Source of the DNA: Actinomadura terrae
Lineage (GTDB): Bacteria > Actinomycetota > Actinomycetes > Streptosporangiales > Streptosporangiaceae
DNA length: 64,000 bases
NCBI RefSeq assembly: GCF_022751215.1
Contig: NZ_JAICDG010000001.1
Coordinates: 124,001-188,000 of the forward strand
Direction of reading: 5' to 3'
Position numbers and translations under genes: made by a program. Positions 42,631 through 51,160 of the stretch are shown in pieces. How positions within the stretch are numbered: the first letter of the stretch is position 1; each line of letters starts with the position of its first letter. Below the pieces are notes generated by a model. It ran no database searches, had not been told where the DNA came from, and worked only from the letters and a program-made list of their open reading frames with translations.

Positions 42631-42978
42631 CTACCTCCCTCGCATCTCGTCGATCACCATTCGCGCGATCGTCACCGGCCGCCGGGCCGGGCCGATCCAC
42701 GCGGGGCGGCCGTCGGCCTTCCGCGCCACGACCCACCATTCGCCCCGGTCGCGGTGATAGGCGCACCCCAGCGTGAGCGTGCCGCCGACCCCGTCCACGC
42801 GAGACACCGCCAGGGCCGGATACCCCTCGCACTCCACCAGGGCACACGCCAGGTCCCGCGCCTCCGAGAAAGCCAGCCGCACCGCCTTCAGGGCGGCCAG
42901 CCGCTCGGAGTGCAGGGACGCGAGGCCGTCCAGCAAAGCGCCGACAGAATGCCGTACATTCGCATCCAAGTCGGACAT
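42631..42978 (-). CDS. Small protein of unknown function
   Basis: 115 residues from ATG 42978 (MSDLDANVRHSV); ATG 43059 would add 27 residues and neither has a strong ribosome site. An N-terminal helical part (LLDGLASLHSERLAALKAVR) leads to a beta-rich C-terminus (YPALAVSRVDGVGGTLTLGC, EWWVVARKADGRPAWIGPA). No family recognised. Divergent from the XRE gene at 43171, so they share a promoter region. Confidence 0.6.
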   Translation of the reverse strand: MSDLDANVRHSVGALLDGLASLHSERLAALKAVRLAFSEARDLACALVECEGYPALAVSRVDGVGGTLTLGCAYHRDRGEWWVVARKADGRPAWIGPARRPVTIARMVIDEMRGR

Positions 42979-43170
42979 TGAAAGCGGTACAGGACTTTCC
43001 CGGGGCGCTGCCAGTGCAGGTTCTGTATGCAGATTTCGTTGTTTTGCATGCACGCCCATCGCCTGGTCTCACCCCGCAGTCAGGTGTTTGTTAACTGGCT
43101 ATTATTGTGCGCTCGCGTGGAGTAGGTTCGCTACGTTCGCAGGCAAGAAGAACCCCCGGAAGGACGAGCC

Positions 43171-43983
43171 ATGCCCGCACAACATGAGCTGGACCCCGAC
43201 CGCTCGATGTGGCACTTCATCTCGACCCAGCTGCGGTTTCACCGCGAACAGCGAGGGTTGTCGGAGCAGCAGGTCGCCGACATGATCGACCGAACGCGTT
43301 CGGTTGTTTCGCGGTACGAATCCGGGACAATTCGCCTGCCCATCAAGATCGCGCGGATCATCGACCGGGAGTGGAAGACAAATTTCCTGTTCACCCGTCT
43401 TGTCGGATTCGCCAGCGCGGCGCACGATGGTGACTGGCTCGTGGGACTCGCGGACTGGGAGCGTCGCGCAACGCGGCTGCGGCTGTGGGAGCTGGTGCTC
43501 ATCCCGGGGCTGTTCCAGACGGAGGCTTACGCGCGGGCGCTGCTGGGGGCAGGCCTGGACGGCAACCTTGAGGAATGGTTGCAGGTGAGGATGGAGCGAC
43601 AGAAACTCGTGTTCGAGCGCGAGGACCCCCCGCACATCGCTGCACTCATCAACTGGGCATGCCTGGCGCAGCCCATCGGAGACAAGGAGATCATGCGTGG
43701 GCAGATCGAGCACCTCATCAAGCTCGCGGACCTCCCGCACGTCGGTATCCGGCTTGTCCAGGCGGATGCCAAAGCGCACACTGGGCTGGACGGCGCGTTC
43801 GAGTTGCTGACCGTGGACTCTCGCGATGTGGTGTACACCGACGATCCCGAGGAAGGACGACTGATCATCAGTCCCCCGGACGTACAGCGGTACGCGCTGC
43901 GGTATGACCGCATAGGCGAAGTGGCCGTTCCACGGGGCCCGTCTCGGGCCCTGCTCACAGAAGCACTGGAGGGATACTCATGA
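43171..43983 (+). CDS. XRE-family regulator with DUF5753, paired with DUF397
   Basis: 270 residues from ATG 43171 behind GGAAGGA. The helix-turn-helix (about 17-70) contains FHREQRGLSEQQVADMIDRT and SVVSRYESGTIRLP. DUF5753 follows: ELVLIPGLFQTEAYARALLG, LINWACLAQPIGDKEIM, GIRLVQADAKAHTGLDGAFE. It overlaps the first DUF397 gene as ATGA, so it is the classical regulator/DUF397 pair. In characterised actinomycete pairs such as BldB-related and WhiJ systems the DUF397 partner modulates the regulator. Confidence 0.93.
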   Translation: MPAQHELDPDRSMWHFISTQLRFHREQRGLSEQQVADMIDRTRSVVSRYESGTIRLPIKIARIIDREWKTNFLFTRLVGFASAAHDGDWLVGLADWERRATRLRLWELVLIPGLFQTEAYARALLGAGLDGNLEEWLQVRMERQKLVFEREDPPHIAALINWACLAQPIGDKEIMRGQIEHLIKLADLPHVGIRLVQADAKAHTGLDGAFELLTVDSRDVVYTDDPEEGRLIISPPDVQRYALRYDRIGEVAVPRGPSRALLTEALEGYS

Positions 43984-44171
43984 CGATCAAGTGGCGTAAG
44001 TCGAGCCGGAGCAACACCAGCAAGGGCAATTGTGTCGAGCTTGCGAGCCTCCCCGGGCGGGTGGGCGTTCGCGACAGCAAGAACCCCGAAAGCCCCGCTT
44101 TCGCGTTGTCGGCGGCGTCTTTCCGGGCGCTCGTCCGCGACGTCAAAGCAGGCCACCACGACATGCCCTGA
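43980..44171 (+). CDS. DUF397 protein, first copy
   Basis: 63 residues, starting with ATGA overlap. The family pattern is complete: IKWRKSSRSNTSKGNCVELA, then GVRDSKNPESPAFALSAASF and the closing RALVRDVKAG. WhiJ-linked DUF397 proteins are small partners of XRE-DUF5753 regulators. Its first 33 bp are identical to those of the next copy, so the two arose by local duplication. Confidence 0.9.
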   Translation: MTIKWRKSSRSNTSKGNCVELASLPGRVGVRDSKNPESPAFALSAASFRALVRDVKAGHHDMP

Positions 44172-44195
44172 GCCACGCCCCTCGGAGGACCGCTC

Positions 44196-44459
44196 ATGAC
44201 GATCAAGTGGCGTAAGTCGAGCCGGAGCGCGACGTCAGACAATACGAACTGTGTAGAGGTTGCGGACCTCGCGCCCGCGTGGCGCAAGTCGAGCCGCAGC
44301 AATCCTGACAACGGTAACTGTGTTGAGCTTGCGGGCCTGCCTGGACGGGTGGGCGTTCGCGACAGCAAGAACCCCGACGGTCCTGCTTTTGCGTTGTCGG
44401 CGGCGTCCTTCCGGGCGCTCGTCCGCGATGTGAAGGCGGGCCACCACGACATGCCCTGA
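44196..44459 (+). CDS. DUF397 protein, second copy with duplicated N-terminal module
   Basis: 87 residues from ATG 44196. The WRKSSRS module occurs twice (about residues 5-11 and 29-35) before a single copy of GVRDSKNPDGPAFALSAASF. From about 44329 the sequence is nearly the same as the C-terminal part of the first copy, including the shared ending KAGHHDMP. This is a tandem gene duplication with an additional internal duplication. The extended form may bind two partners. A GC-rich inverted stretch follows (44468-44505). Confidence 0.85.
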   Translation: MTIKWRKSSRSATSDNTNCVEVADLAPAWRKSSRSNPDNGNCVELAGLPGRVGVRDSKNPDGPAFALSAASFRALVRDVKAGHHDMP

Positions 44460-44527
44460 TCCGAACGCGGCGGTCACGGCGCCGCACCCGTGGCTCCGTG
44501 ACCGCCTGGGTCTCTTCATGGTGGCCA

Positions 44528-45982
44528 TTAGACGAGGGCCGATACCGGTGCCTTCACCTTGCGGTCGAGGACTTCCCGCATTGAGCGCCCTGCGGCGTCG
44601 TTGAAGACCTCCTCCAGCCAGCCGGTGTCGATCGCGTCCGGGTCGACGCGGCGGAGGCGTGTGAACGCCGCGAGCAGGTCGGGCACGAAGTTCTCCGGCA
44701 GCGCGTACTCCAGCATCTCGAAGGCCGAGGGCTGGACGAGCCAGGCGCCGATCGCACGGTTCAGCAGACCGGCGAATTCGTCGTCGGTGATCAGGGCCTG
44801 AGCGATCGCCTGCCCGGACTTCTCCTCCAACAGTGCGCCAAGGGCACCGGAGAGCCGCCCCTCGACGCTCGGGCTCAGGTATTCGGCACGGAAGTGCACG
44901 AATTTGCGGAAGTGCTCCTCGGTCAGCTTTTCGTGGTCGTCGAGCGAGGCGGCGAGCATCCTCCGTATCGCGGCGCTGATCAGGCGGCGGATACCGCCGT
45001 TGCAGGCGGTGTCGATCTCGAGCGCCCTCATGACGTCGAGAATGTCGCAGGCCCAGGTGATCCCACCACTGACCTGCTCGGCGGCGAAGACGAGTCCACG
45101 GGTGGCCTGGCCCTGGGAGTCGACGACGAGTGATCCGCTGTCGCCGGGCATCGCGGGGGTCCCGTACGGGTCCGAGCGGATCGTGAACAAGGTTCCCCCG
45201 ACCCCGGCCTTGTAGCGCTTACCGGCATGGTTGGTCGAGATCAACGTGAGCCCGACCGCCTCCACGGTCCCGCTCTTGACCTGGGTGCGGTATCCGCTGC
45301 GGAGGACTTGCATGTCGAGGGAGGGCGGAAGGGCGACGAAGGGGTGCTTCCCAGCGATTTCGAGGATGCTGGGCCGGGCCGTTATCCCAGGGAGAAGTCC
45401 GACGATCCCGGCGTCCACCGAGAAGTCGAAGGCATAGGGGGCGCCCAGCGGCGCGGGCGACCACGGCACGATGCGGCGGCTTGAGCCCACGTACTCCACG
45501 CCGCCCGGCTGCCACACGCCGGGCGAGCTCGGAATCTCGTAAGGGGTCTCTGGACGGGTGAGAACGTGGTTGGCGGTGAGCAGGACCGCGTCCAAGGGCC
45601 AGTGGCGGTCGTAGAACACGCCGCCGGCGGTGCCGCCGTTTCCCCTGCTCGATCGGATCATGCAGCCGCCCACGATGGGTCGCACTTTTCCATCGCGGAC
45701 ATCGCAGAGTTGCGGTTCAGCGGTCTCGACGACGTCGGTGACAACACTCTCGTCGCTCACGGACAGTTCCCGGGGGACGCGGTGCAGCGTCGGCAGATCG
45801 GCCGGAGCCACCTTGCGGGTGACGTAGACGACGACACCCGTGGTGTCGGTGCGGCGGCCGTCGGTGACCTTGCGGGCGACGCCGACCCCGAAGACGTTGG
45901 GCAGTCGCAGCAGGTCGTCGGTGTACGTGCGCGCTGCGGCGAGAGCTCTCTCAACAGGTTCGGGCTCATGCGGGAGAGACAT
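44528..45982 (-). CDS. Cytosolic trypsin-like serine protease family protein
   Basis: 484 residues from ATG 45982 with GAGGAGG 6 bp upstream. There is no signal peptide, unusual for the S1 fold. The N-terminal domain (LLRLPNVFGVGVARKVTDGR and GVVVYVTRKVAPADLP) resembles that of bacterial Nal1-like trypsin-family proteins. The catalytic triad is plausible: His in TANHVL (about 138), Asp in DFSVDAGIV (about 190), Ser in PAMPGDSGSLVV (about 281). A helical C-terminal domain of about 170 residues follows (LTEEHFRKFVHFRAEYLSPS). It may be an effector of an intracellular response; that is inference. Confidence 0.8.
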   Translation of the reverse strand: MSLPHEPEPVERALAAARTYTDDLLRLPNVFGVGVARKVTDGRRTDTTGVVVYVTRKVAPADLPTLHRVPRELSVSDESVVTDVVETAEPQLCDVRDGKVRPIVGGCMIRSSRGNGGTAGGVFYDRHWPLDAVLLTANHVLTRPETPYEIPSSPGVWQPGGVEYVGSSRRIVPWSPAPLGAPYAFDFSVDAGIVGLLPGITARPSILEIAGKHPFVALPPSLDMQVLRSGYRTQVKSGTVEAVGLTLISTNHAGKRYKAGVGGTLFTIRSDPYGTPAMPGDSGSLVVDSQGQATRGLVFAAEQVSGGITWACDILDVMRALEIDTACNGGIRRLISAAIRRMLAASLDDHEKLTEEHFRKFVHFRAEYLSPSVEGRLSGALGALLEEKSGQAIAQALITDDEFAGLLNRAIGAWLVQPSAFEMLEYALPENFVPDLLAAFTRLRRVDPDAIDTGWLEEVFNDAAGRSMREVLDRKVKAPVSALV

Positions 45983-46306
45983 CGGTGCCTCCTCGTTCCT
46001 GGATGAGGCAGCCGGGCAGATCCGAGGCGGTGGAGAAGAGGCCGACCGCCCATATTTCACTTCGTACTTCCAGCGTAGGTGTGATCCGTTCCATGGCTCC
46101 TTGGGAAGAGGTCAATTGTTCTCCCAGGTTCTGGCCGCCTGTGTGGTGCCCTGGCGGCTTCCTGGTAGGGGGCCTTGGGTTTGCTGGGAGTGGGGCGTGG
46201 AAACGCGCGTTCAGGTGGACGGCAGCCTGGAGGAAGGGCCTGGATTCCCAGTGTTCTCACAGGAGTTCCCAGGAAGCGGCAAGCCGGGTCGGCCACGATC
46301 GCGGTC
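45983..46306. other. Divergent intergenic region
   Basis: 324 bp without a gene between the protease and ABC ATPase starts. It contains several TTCCCAGG/CTCCCAGG-like words (about 46123, 46247, 46267) and a short GCCGCC/GGCGGC inverted repeat (46134-46158). Promoters for both genes must lie here; none is clear enough to place. Confidence 0.4.
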
Positions 46307-47221
46307 ATGACGAGGATCGACGTACGGGGGCTGACCAAGCGGTACGGGCCCGACACGGTGGTGGACGATCTGTCGTTCACCGTCGAGCCCGGGCAGGTGA
46401 CCGGGTTCCTCGGGCCGAACGGGTCCGGCAAGTCCACGACGATGAAAATGATCATGGGGTTGGCGGAGCCCACGCGGGGGACGGCGACGATCGGGGGACG
46501 CCGTTACCGTGATCTCCGCCTGCCGCTGACGGAGGTCGGGGCGCTGCTGGACGCGGGGGCCGTCCACGGCAACAGGAAGGCGCGCGACCATCTGCTGGCG
46601 CTCGCGGCGAGCAACGGGCTCCCGCCGCGCAGGGTCGATGACGTCCTCGCCCGGACGGGCCTGGACGGCGTGGCGGGCAAGCGGCCCGGCGGGTTCTCGC
46701 TCGGCATGCGGCAGCGGCTCGGCATCTCGGCGGCGCTGATCGGCGACCCCGGAGTGCTGATCTTCGACGAGCCGGTCAACGGGCTCGACCCGGAGGGCAT
46801 CCGCTGGATCCGCGACTTCATGCGGTCGCTCGCCCGTGAGGGGCGGGCGGTGCTGGTCTCCAGCCACCTCATGAGCGAGATGGCCCAGACCGCCGACCAC
46901 CTGGTCGTCATCGGGCGCGGACGGCTCATCGCCGACACCGGCATGAGCGAGTTCCTGCGCGCCAACGGCGAGGGGACCGTGCTCGTCCGGACGCCGGAGC
47001 CGGGCTCGTTCGCGCTCCGGCTGACGGCGGCGGGTGCGACCGTCCGGGACGGGCCCGAGTCCGCGCTGATCGTCTCCGGCATGTCGGGCGAGGAGATCGG
47101 CAGGCTCGCCGCCTACCACGGCGTGGTGCTGAGCGAACTCAGCCCGCAGCAGCCCTCGCTGGAGGACGCCTTCATGGAGCTGACCAAGGACGCCGTCGAG
47201 TACCAGGGGGTCGCCGCGTGA
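46307..47221 (+). CDS. ABC transporter ATPase (DrrA-like)
   Basis: 304 residues from ATG 46307. Walker A GPNGSGKST is at about 36-44. The signature is FSLGMRQRLG, where most ABC proteins have LSGGQ; this LGM form is typical of the drug-export DrrA/BcrA class. Walker B is VLIFDEPVNGLDPEG and the H-loop VSSHLMSE. The C-terminal third carries the usual accessory strand region ending in SLEDAFMELT. It overlaps the permease gene by 4 bp (GTGA). Likely exports a hydrophobic compound or responds to the adjacent two-component system. Confidence 0.92.
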   Translation: MTRIDVRGLTKRYGPDTVVDDLSFTVEPGQVTGFLGPNGSGKSTTMKMIMGLAEPTRGTATIGGRRYRDLRLPLTEVGALLDAGAVHGNRKARDHLLALAASNGLPPRRVDDVLARTGLDGVAGKRPGGFSLGMRQRLGISAALIGDPGVLIFDEPVNGLDPEGIRWIRDFMRSLAREGRAVLVSSHLMSEMAQTADHLVVIGRGRLIADTGMSEFLRANGEGTVLVRTPEPGSFALRLTAAGATVRDGPESALIVSGMSGEEIGRLAAYHGVVLSELSPQQPSLEDAFMELTKDAVEYQGVAA

Positions 47222-48000
47222 GCGCCACGGTCCCGTTCACCCGCACCCTGCACGCGGAGTGGATCAAGCTGCGCAGCCTGCGTTCCACCTGGTACACGCT
47301 TGCCGCGCTGATGGCGGTCGGGCTCGGCGTCACGGGCCTCGCCATGAGCGACGCCCGGCAGAGCTACACGGAGGCGGCCGCCGGCCCCCAGGCCTGGGAC
47401 CCGACCGGCAGGAGCCTGACCGCCTACATCATCGCCCAGCTGATCATCGGCGTGCTGGGCATCCTGATCGTCACGTCCGAGTACGCGACCGGGCTCATCC
47501 GGACGTCGCTCAGCGCCACACCCCGCAGGCACCGCGTCCTGGCGGCCAAGGCGATCATCGCGACCGGGGTGGCGCTGGTGGCGGGGCAGGCGCTCATGTT
47601 CGCCGCGTTCTTCCTCGGGCAGGCGATGATGGCCGCGCAGGACGTCCCGCATGCGGCGCTCGGCGACGACGGGGTGCTCGCCGCCGTGGCGGGCGGCGGG
47701 CTCTACCTGTCGGCGATCGCGCTGCTCGCGGTCGGGCTAGGGGTCATCACGCGGGCCACGGCCGGGGCGCTCGCGACGCTGGTGGCGATCGTCTTCCTGG
47801 TCCCGGCGCTCTCCGGCGCGTTCCCCTCCTGGACGCACGGGCTCATCGACATCTGGCCGACCAGGGGCGCGGCCGCCGTCCTGGCGACCGTCCCGGACCC
47901 GGAGTTCCCGCACCCGTGGCTGAACCTCGGCGGCCTGTGGCTCGCGGTCGCCGCCGTCCTGGCCGCCGGGTTCGTGCTGCTGCGGCGCCGCGACGTATGA
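47218..48000 (+). CDS. ABC-2 type transporter permease
   Basis: 260 residues from GTG 47218. Six hydrophobic segments (LAALMAVGLGVTGLAM, YIIAQLIIGVLGILIV, AIIATGVALVAGQALMFAAF, GGGLYLSAIALLAVGLGVIT, ALATLVAIVFLVPALSG and a final LWLAVAAVLAAGFVLLRRR) with SEYATGLIRTSLSATPRRHR, the coupling region of ABC-2 permeases. Forms a complex with the DrrA-like ATPase. The response regulator gene begins 34 bp downstream, so sensing and export may be linked. Confidence 0.9.
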   Translation: MSATVPFTRTLHAEWIKLRSLRSTWYTLAALMAVGLGVTGLAMSDARQSYTEAAAGPQAWDPTGRSLTAYIIAQLIIGVLGILIVTSEYATGLIRTSLSATPRRHRVLAAKAIIATGVALVAGQALMFAAFFLGQAMMAAQDVPHAALGDDGVLAAVAGGGLYLSAIALLAVGLGVITRATAGALATLVAIVFLVPALSGAFPSWTHGLIDIWPTRGAAAVLATVPDPEFPHPWLNLGGLWLAVAAVLAAGFVLLRRRDV

Positions 48001-48034
48001 GGCGGGCTCCGTATCCTGGACGGCGTGGAGCGCG

Positions 48035-48721
48035 ATGACGCCCCGTGACGGCGGCGAACGGCTGCTGGTGGTGGACGACGAGGACACCGTCCGCGAACTG
48101 CTCGCCGCCACGCTGCGGTTCGCGGGGTTCCGGGTGACCTCCGTGGCGACCGGCGCCGAGGCGGTCGGCGCGGCCAGCGAGGAGCCTCCCGACCTTCTCG
48201 TCCTGGACGTGATGCTCCCCGACATGGACGGCTTCGAGGTCGTCCGGAAGCTGGACCCCCAGGTGCCCGTCCTGTTCCTCACCGCCCGCGACCGGCGGGA
48301 GGACAAGATCACCGGCCTGTCCCTGGGCGCCGACGACTACGTGACCAAGCCCTTCGCGCTGGAGGAGCTGATCGCCCGCATCCGCGCGATCCTGCGCCGC
48401 ACCACGGGACGCCACGCCGACGCGCTGACGGTGGGGACGCTCAGCCTCGACGTCGAGGGGCACCAGGTGACGCGGGCGGGACGTCCGGTCCGCGTCTCGC
48501 CCACCGAGTTCCAGCTGCTGCGCTACCTGATGGAGAACGCAGGGGTCGTGGTGTCCAAGGCACAGATACTCGACAGCGTGTGGCGCTACGACTTCGGCGG
48601 CGACGCCAGCATCGTCGACACCTACATCTCCTACCTGCGCCGCAAGGTCGACACCGAGGAGCCCAAGCTGATCCACACCGTCCACGGCGTCGGCTACGTA
48701 CTCCGGGGGCCGCGGCGGTGA
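48035..48721 (+). CDS. OmpR-family response regulator
   Basis: 228 residues from ATG 48035. The receiver has the acidic pocket Asp14-Asp15, phosphoacceptor Asp58 (LLVLDVMLPD), Thr83 and Lys105 (VTKPF). The C-terminal winged helix (about 130-225) includes LSPTEFQLL-like VSPTEFQLLRYLMENAGVVV and VDTYISYLRRKVD. It overlaps the kinase gene (GTGA), so they form a cognate pair. Its likely targets include the upstream ABC exporter. Confidence 0.95.
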   Translation: MTPRDGGERLLVVDDEDTVRELLAATLRFAGFRVTSVATGAEAVGAASEEPPDLLVLDVMLPDMDGFEVVRKLDPQVPVLFLTARDRREDKITGLSLGADDYVTKPFALEELIARIRAILRRTTGRHADALTVGTLSLDVEGHQVTRAGRPVRVSPTEFQLLRYLMENAGVVVSKAQILDSVWRYDFGGDASIVDTYISYLRRKVDTEEPKLIHTVHGVGYVLRGPRR

Positions 48722-50178
48722 GCCGGTTCTCCCTGCGGACCCGGCTGCTGCTGCTCACCACCGGCCTCCTCCTGGCCGGACTGACCCTGATCAGCGCGCT
48801 CGTGTCCGAGCATCTCCAGCGCTACCAGCTCGGCCGGGTCGACGGGCGGCTGCGCTCGCTCACCTCGTTGATCTCCCAGATCCCGGACGGCGACCCGCCG
48901 ACATCGCAGGACCCGTCCGCGCCCGCGCTGCTCAACCCCGGCCTCGACCTGCTCGGCGCGCCCTACCTCCTGTACCTGGACGCGAACGGCCGCGTGGCGG
49001 GGACGCTCCAATCAACCCGTCTCAGCAAGGAGCCCCCGCCTCCCACCGACAAGCTGCGCGCGGTCCCGCCCGACGGCAGGCCGGTCGGCCTGCGCTCGGC
49101 GAACGGCTCGGGACGCTGGCGGGCCGTCGCGCGTCCGGGCGTCGGCTGGCGCGGGACGGTGGTCGCCGCCGCGCCGCTCGCCGAGGCCGACGCCACGATC
49201 GCCCGGCTCCGCACGAGCAGCCTCGTCACCGGTAGCGCGCTGCTCGCCCTGCTGACGGCGGTCGGCTGGTTCGCGCTCGGCCGCGGCCTGCGCCCGCTGC
49301 GCCGCATCGAGCACACGGCCGCCGCGATCGCGGGCGGCGACCTGAGCCGCCGCGTCCCCGGCATCGCCCCGCCCGGCACCGAGATCGGGCACCTCGCGAC
49401 ATCGCTGAACACCATGCTCGGCCAGCTCGAACGGGCCTTCGCCGACCGCGCCGCGTCCGAGGCCCGGATGCGCACGTTCCTCTCCGACGTCGGGCACGAG
49501 CTGCGCACGCCGCTGTTCGGCATCAAGGGCACGACCGAGCTGTACCGGATGGGCGCGCTGGCCTCCCCCGAGGACGTCGACGAGGCGATGCGCCGCATCG
49601 GCCACGAGGCCACCCGCCTCACCGCCCTCACCGAGGACCTGCTCCTCCTCGCCCGCCTGGACGAGGCGCCCGGCGCCCAACTCGACCCCGCCCCCATGGA
49701 CCTGCGGACGCTCGCCACCGACGCCCGGCACGGGCTGCGGGCGCTCGACCCGTCCCGCCCGATCGAGCTGACCGGCCCGGGCGGCGACGGCCCGCCGGGC
49801 CCCGCGCCCGTCCACGCCGACGAGGACCGGCTGCGGCAGGTCGTCACCAACCTCGTGGGCAACGCCGCCGCGCACACACCGCCGGGCACCCCGGTCCGCA
49901 TCGGCGTCGGCACAGTGGCCGGACGCGCGGTCCTGGAGGTCGCGGACGAGGGCCCGGGCATGACCCCCGCCCAGGCGTCCCGCGCCTTCGACCGCTTCTA
50001 CCGCGCCGACCGCTCCCGCAACCACGCGGCCGGCGCCAACGCAGGCCTCGGCCTCGCCATCGCCCGCTCCCTGGCCCGCGCCCACAACGGCGACGTCGAC
50101 CTAAACACAACCCTGGGCAAGGGCGCCCACTTCCAACTAACCCTCCCCCTCCTACCCCAAGACCCCCCAGACCAGTGA
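48718..50178 (+). CDS. Two-component sensor histidine kinase
   Basis: 486 residues from GTG 48718. Two membrane helices (about 12-34 and 160-180) enclose an extracytoplasmic sensor of about 125 residues. HAMP follows (about 182-235, LRPLRRIEHTAAAIAGGDLS). The dimerisation box GHELRTPLFG has the phosphorylated His260. ATPase boxes: N (NLVGNAAAHTP), G1 (VADEGPGM), F (FDRFYRADRSR) and G2 (GAGANAGLGLAIA-like). All required residues are present. The final codons run into the repeat array after 50178. Confidence 0.93.
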   Translation: MSRFSLRTRLLLLTTGLLLAGLTLISALVSEHLQRYQLGRVDGRLRSLTSLISQIPDGDPPTSQDPSAPALLNPGLDLLGAPYLLYLDANGRVAGTLQSTRLSKEPPPPTDKLRAVPPDGRPVGLRSANGSGRWRAVARPGVGWRGTVVAAAPLAEADATIARLRTSSLVTGSALLALLTAVGWFALGRGLRPLRRIEHTAAAIAGGDLSRRVPGIAPPGTEIGHLATSLNTMLGQLERAFADRAASEARMRTFLSDVGHELRTPLFGIKGTTELYRMGALASPEDVDEAMRRIGHEATRLTALTEDLLLLARLDEAPGAQLDPAPMDLRTLATDARHGLRALDPSRPIELTGPGGDGPPGPAPVHADEDRLRQVVTNLVGNAAAHTPPGTPVRIGVGTVAGRAVLEVADEGPGMTPAQASRAFDRFYRADRSRNHAAGANAGLGLAIARSLARAHNGDVDLNTTLGKGAHFQLTLPLLPQDPPDQ

Positions 50179-50221
50179 ACGGCCAGCCTCATGACTCCCC
50201 GGCCCAGCGAACCACTGACCC

Positions 50222-50864
50222 GGCGAGCGACCGGCCCGATGAGCCGCCAGGACCGGCGAGCCACTAGGACTGGCGAGCCGCCGGGACCGGCGAGCCGCCA
50301 GGGCCAGCGAGCCGCCGGGCGGGTGAGTCGCCGCCCGGTGAGCGAGCCAGGCCCGGTGAGCCGCCGGGACCGGTGAGCCGTCGGGACCGGTGAGCCGTCG
50401 GGACCGGCGAGCCGCCAGGACTGGCGAGCCGTCGGGACCGGTGAGCCGTCGGGACCGGTGAGCCGTCGGGACCGGCGAGCCGCCAGGACTGGCGAGCCGT
50501 CGGGACCGGCGAGCCGCCAGGGCCACTGAGCAGCCGGGCCCAATGAGCCGCCGGATCAGCAAGCCGCCGGACCGGGGAGCGGCCGGGACCGGTGAGCGGC
50601 GGGGCCGGTGAGCGGTCTGGGCCAACGAGCGGCCGGACCAGCGCCTCGCCGGGGTCAGGGAGCCGCCAGACCAACGAGCCCCCGGGATCGGTGAGCCGCC
50701 AGACCGGTGAGTCGCCGGTGCCAGCGAGCAGCCGGACCGGTGAGCGGTCGGGCTGCTGAGTCGCCCGAGCGGCGCGTCGCCGGGGCCCGTGAGCGGGCGG
50801 GACCGTGAGTGGGCGGATCGGTGACTCGCCGGGGTTAGCGAGAGTCGCCAGGGCTAGCGAGCCG
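50222..50864. repeat. Array of about 38 degenerate 16-17 bp tandem repeats
   Basis: The unit is GTGAGCCGTCGGGACCG with variants (GCGAGCCGCCAGGACTG and others). The most regular part, 50356-50525, is ten 17-bp units in a row. In it a 68-bp block of four units (50373-50440) is repeated exactly at 50441-50508, so there is higher-order duplication. Outer units drift in sequence and length. Most units hold the short hairpin CGG-TGAG-CCG or CGG-CGAG-CCG. No frame is maintained, since 17 is not a multiple of 3, so it is unlikely to encode protein. Function unknown. Confidence 0.85.
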
Positions 50865-50892
50865 CATGGAGCAAAGCCTTCTGGCGGGAGGG

Positions 50893-51084
50893 TCAGTCCT
50901 CCAGGGTGATCGCGGCCTTGGGGCAGGCGCGGGCGGCCTCCTCGACCTGGGCCCACTGGGATTCCGGCGGGTTCTCGTTCAGCACGTAGAGGAAGTCGTC
51001 ATCGCGCACTTCGAAGACCTCCGGCGCCGCGGCCATGCACAGCGCGTTGCTCTCGCAGAGGTCAAAGTTCACGGAAATCTTCAT
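50893..51084 (-). CDS. Small ferredoxin ([3Fe-4S]-type)
   Basis: 63 residues from ATG 51084. Cluster ligands are Cys10, Cys16 and Cys54 (FDLCESNALCMAAAPEVFEV and ARACPKAAI). With only three Cys in CX5C...CP spacing this matches the [3Fe-4S] ferredoxins that feed electrons to actinomycete P450s. The only P450 in the window is at 40752, so pairing is possible but not shown. Divergent sites upstream are short; the repeat array lies beyond its stop codon. Confidence 0.9.
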   Translation of the reverse strand: MKISVNFDLCESNALCMAAAPEVFEVRDDDFLYVLNENPPESQWAQVEEAARACPKAAITLED

Positions 51085-51160
51085 GGCCACATTATGCGCC
51101 CGGCGAGTGGCCCGGGACACATCCGCGGCCACCTGTGGATAACCGAGGAGAACCGGCCGG

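Noticed and set aside
50222..50864. CRISPR array
   Set aside because: Units are directly adjacent 16-17 bp repeats without unique spacers, and there are no cas genes.
49998..50956. Minus-strand repetitive protein (GSPVPTAR-like repeats) over the 17-bp array
   Set aside because: All three minus frames stay open because 17-bp repeats carry no stop; repeat length is not a multiple of three and no ribosome site or domain supports one frame.
40752..51084. P450 and ferredoxin as an operon pair
   Set aside because: They are 9 kb apart on opposite strands with unrelated genes between them; pairing is only possible.
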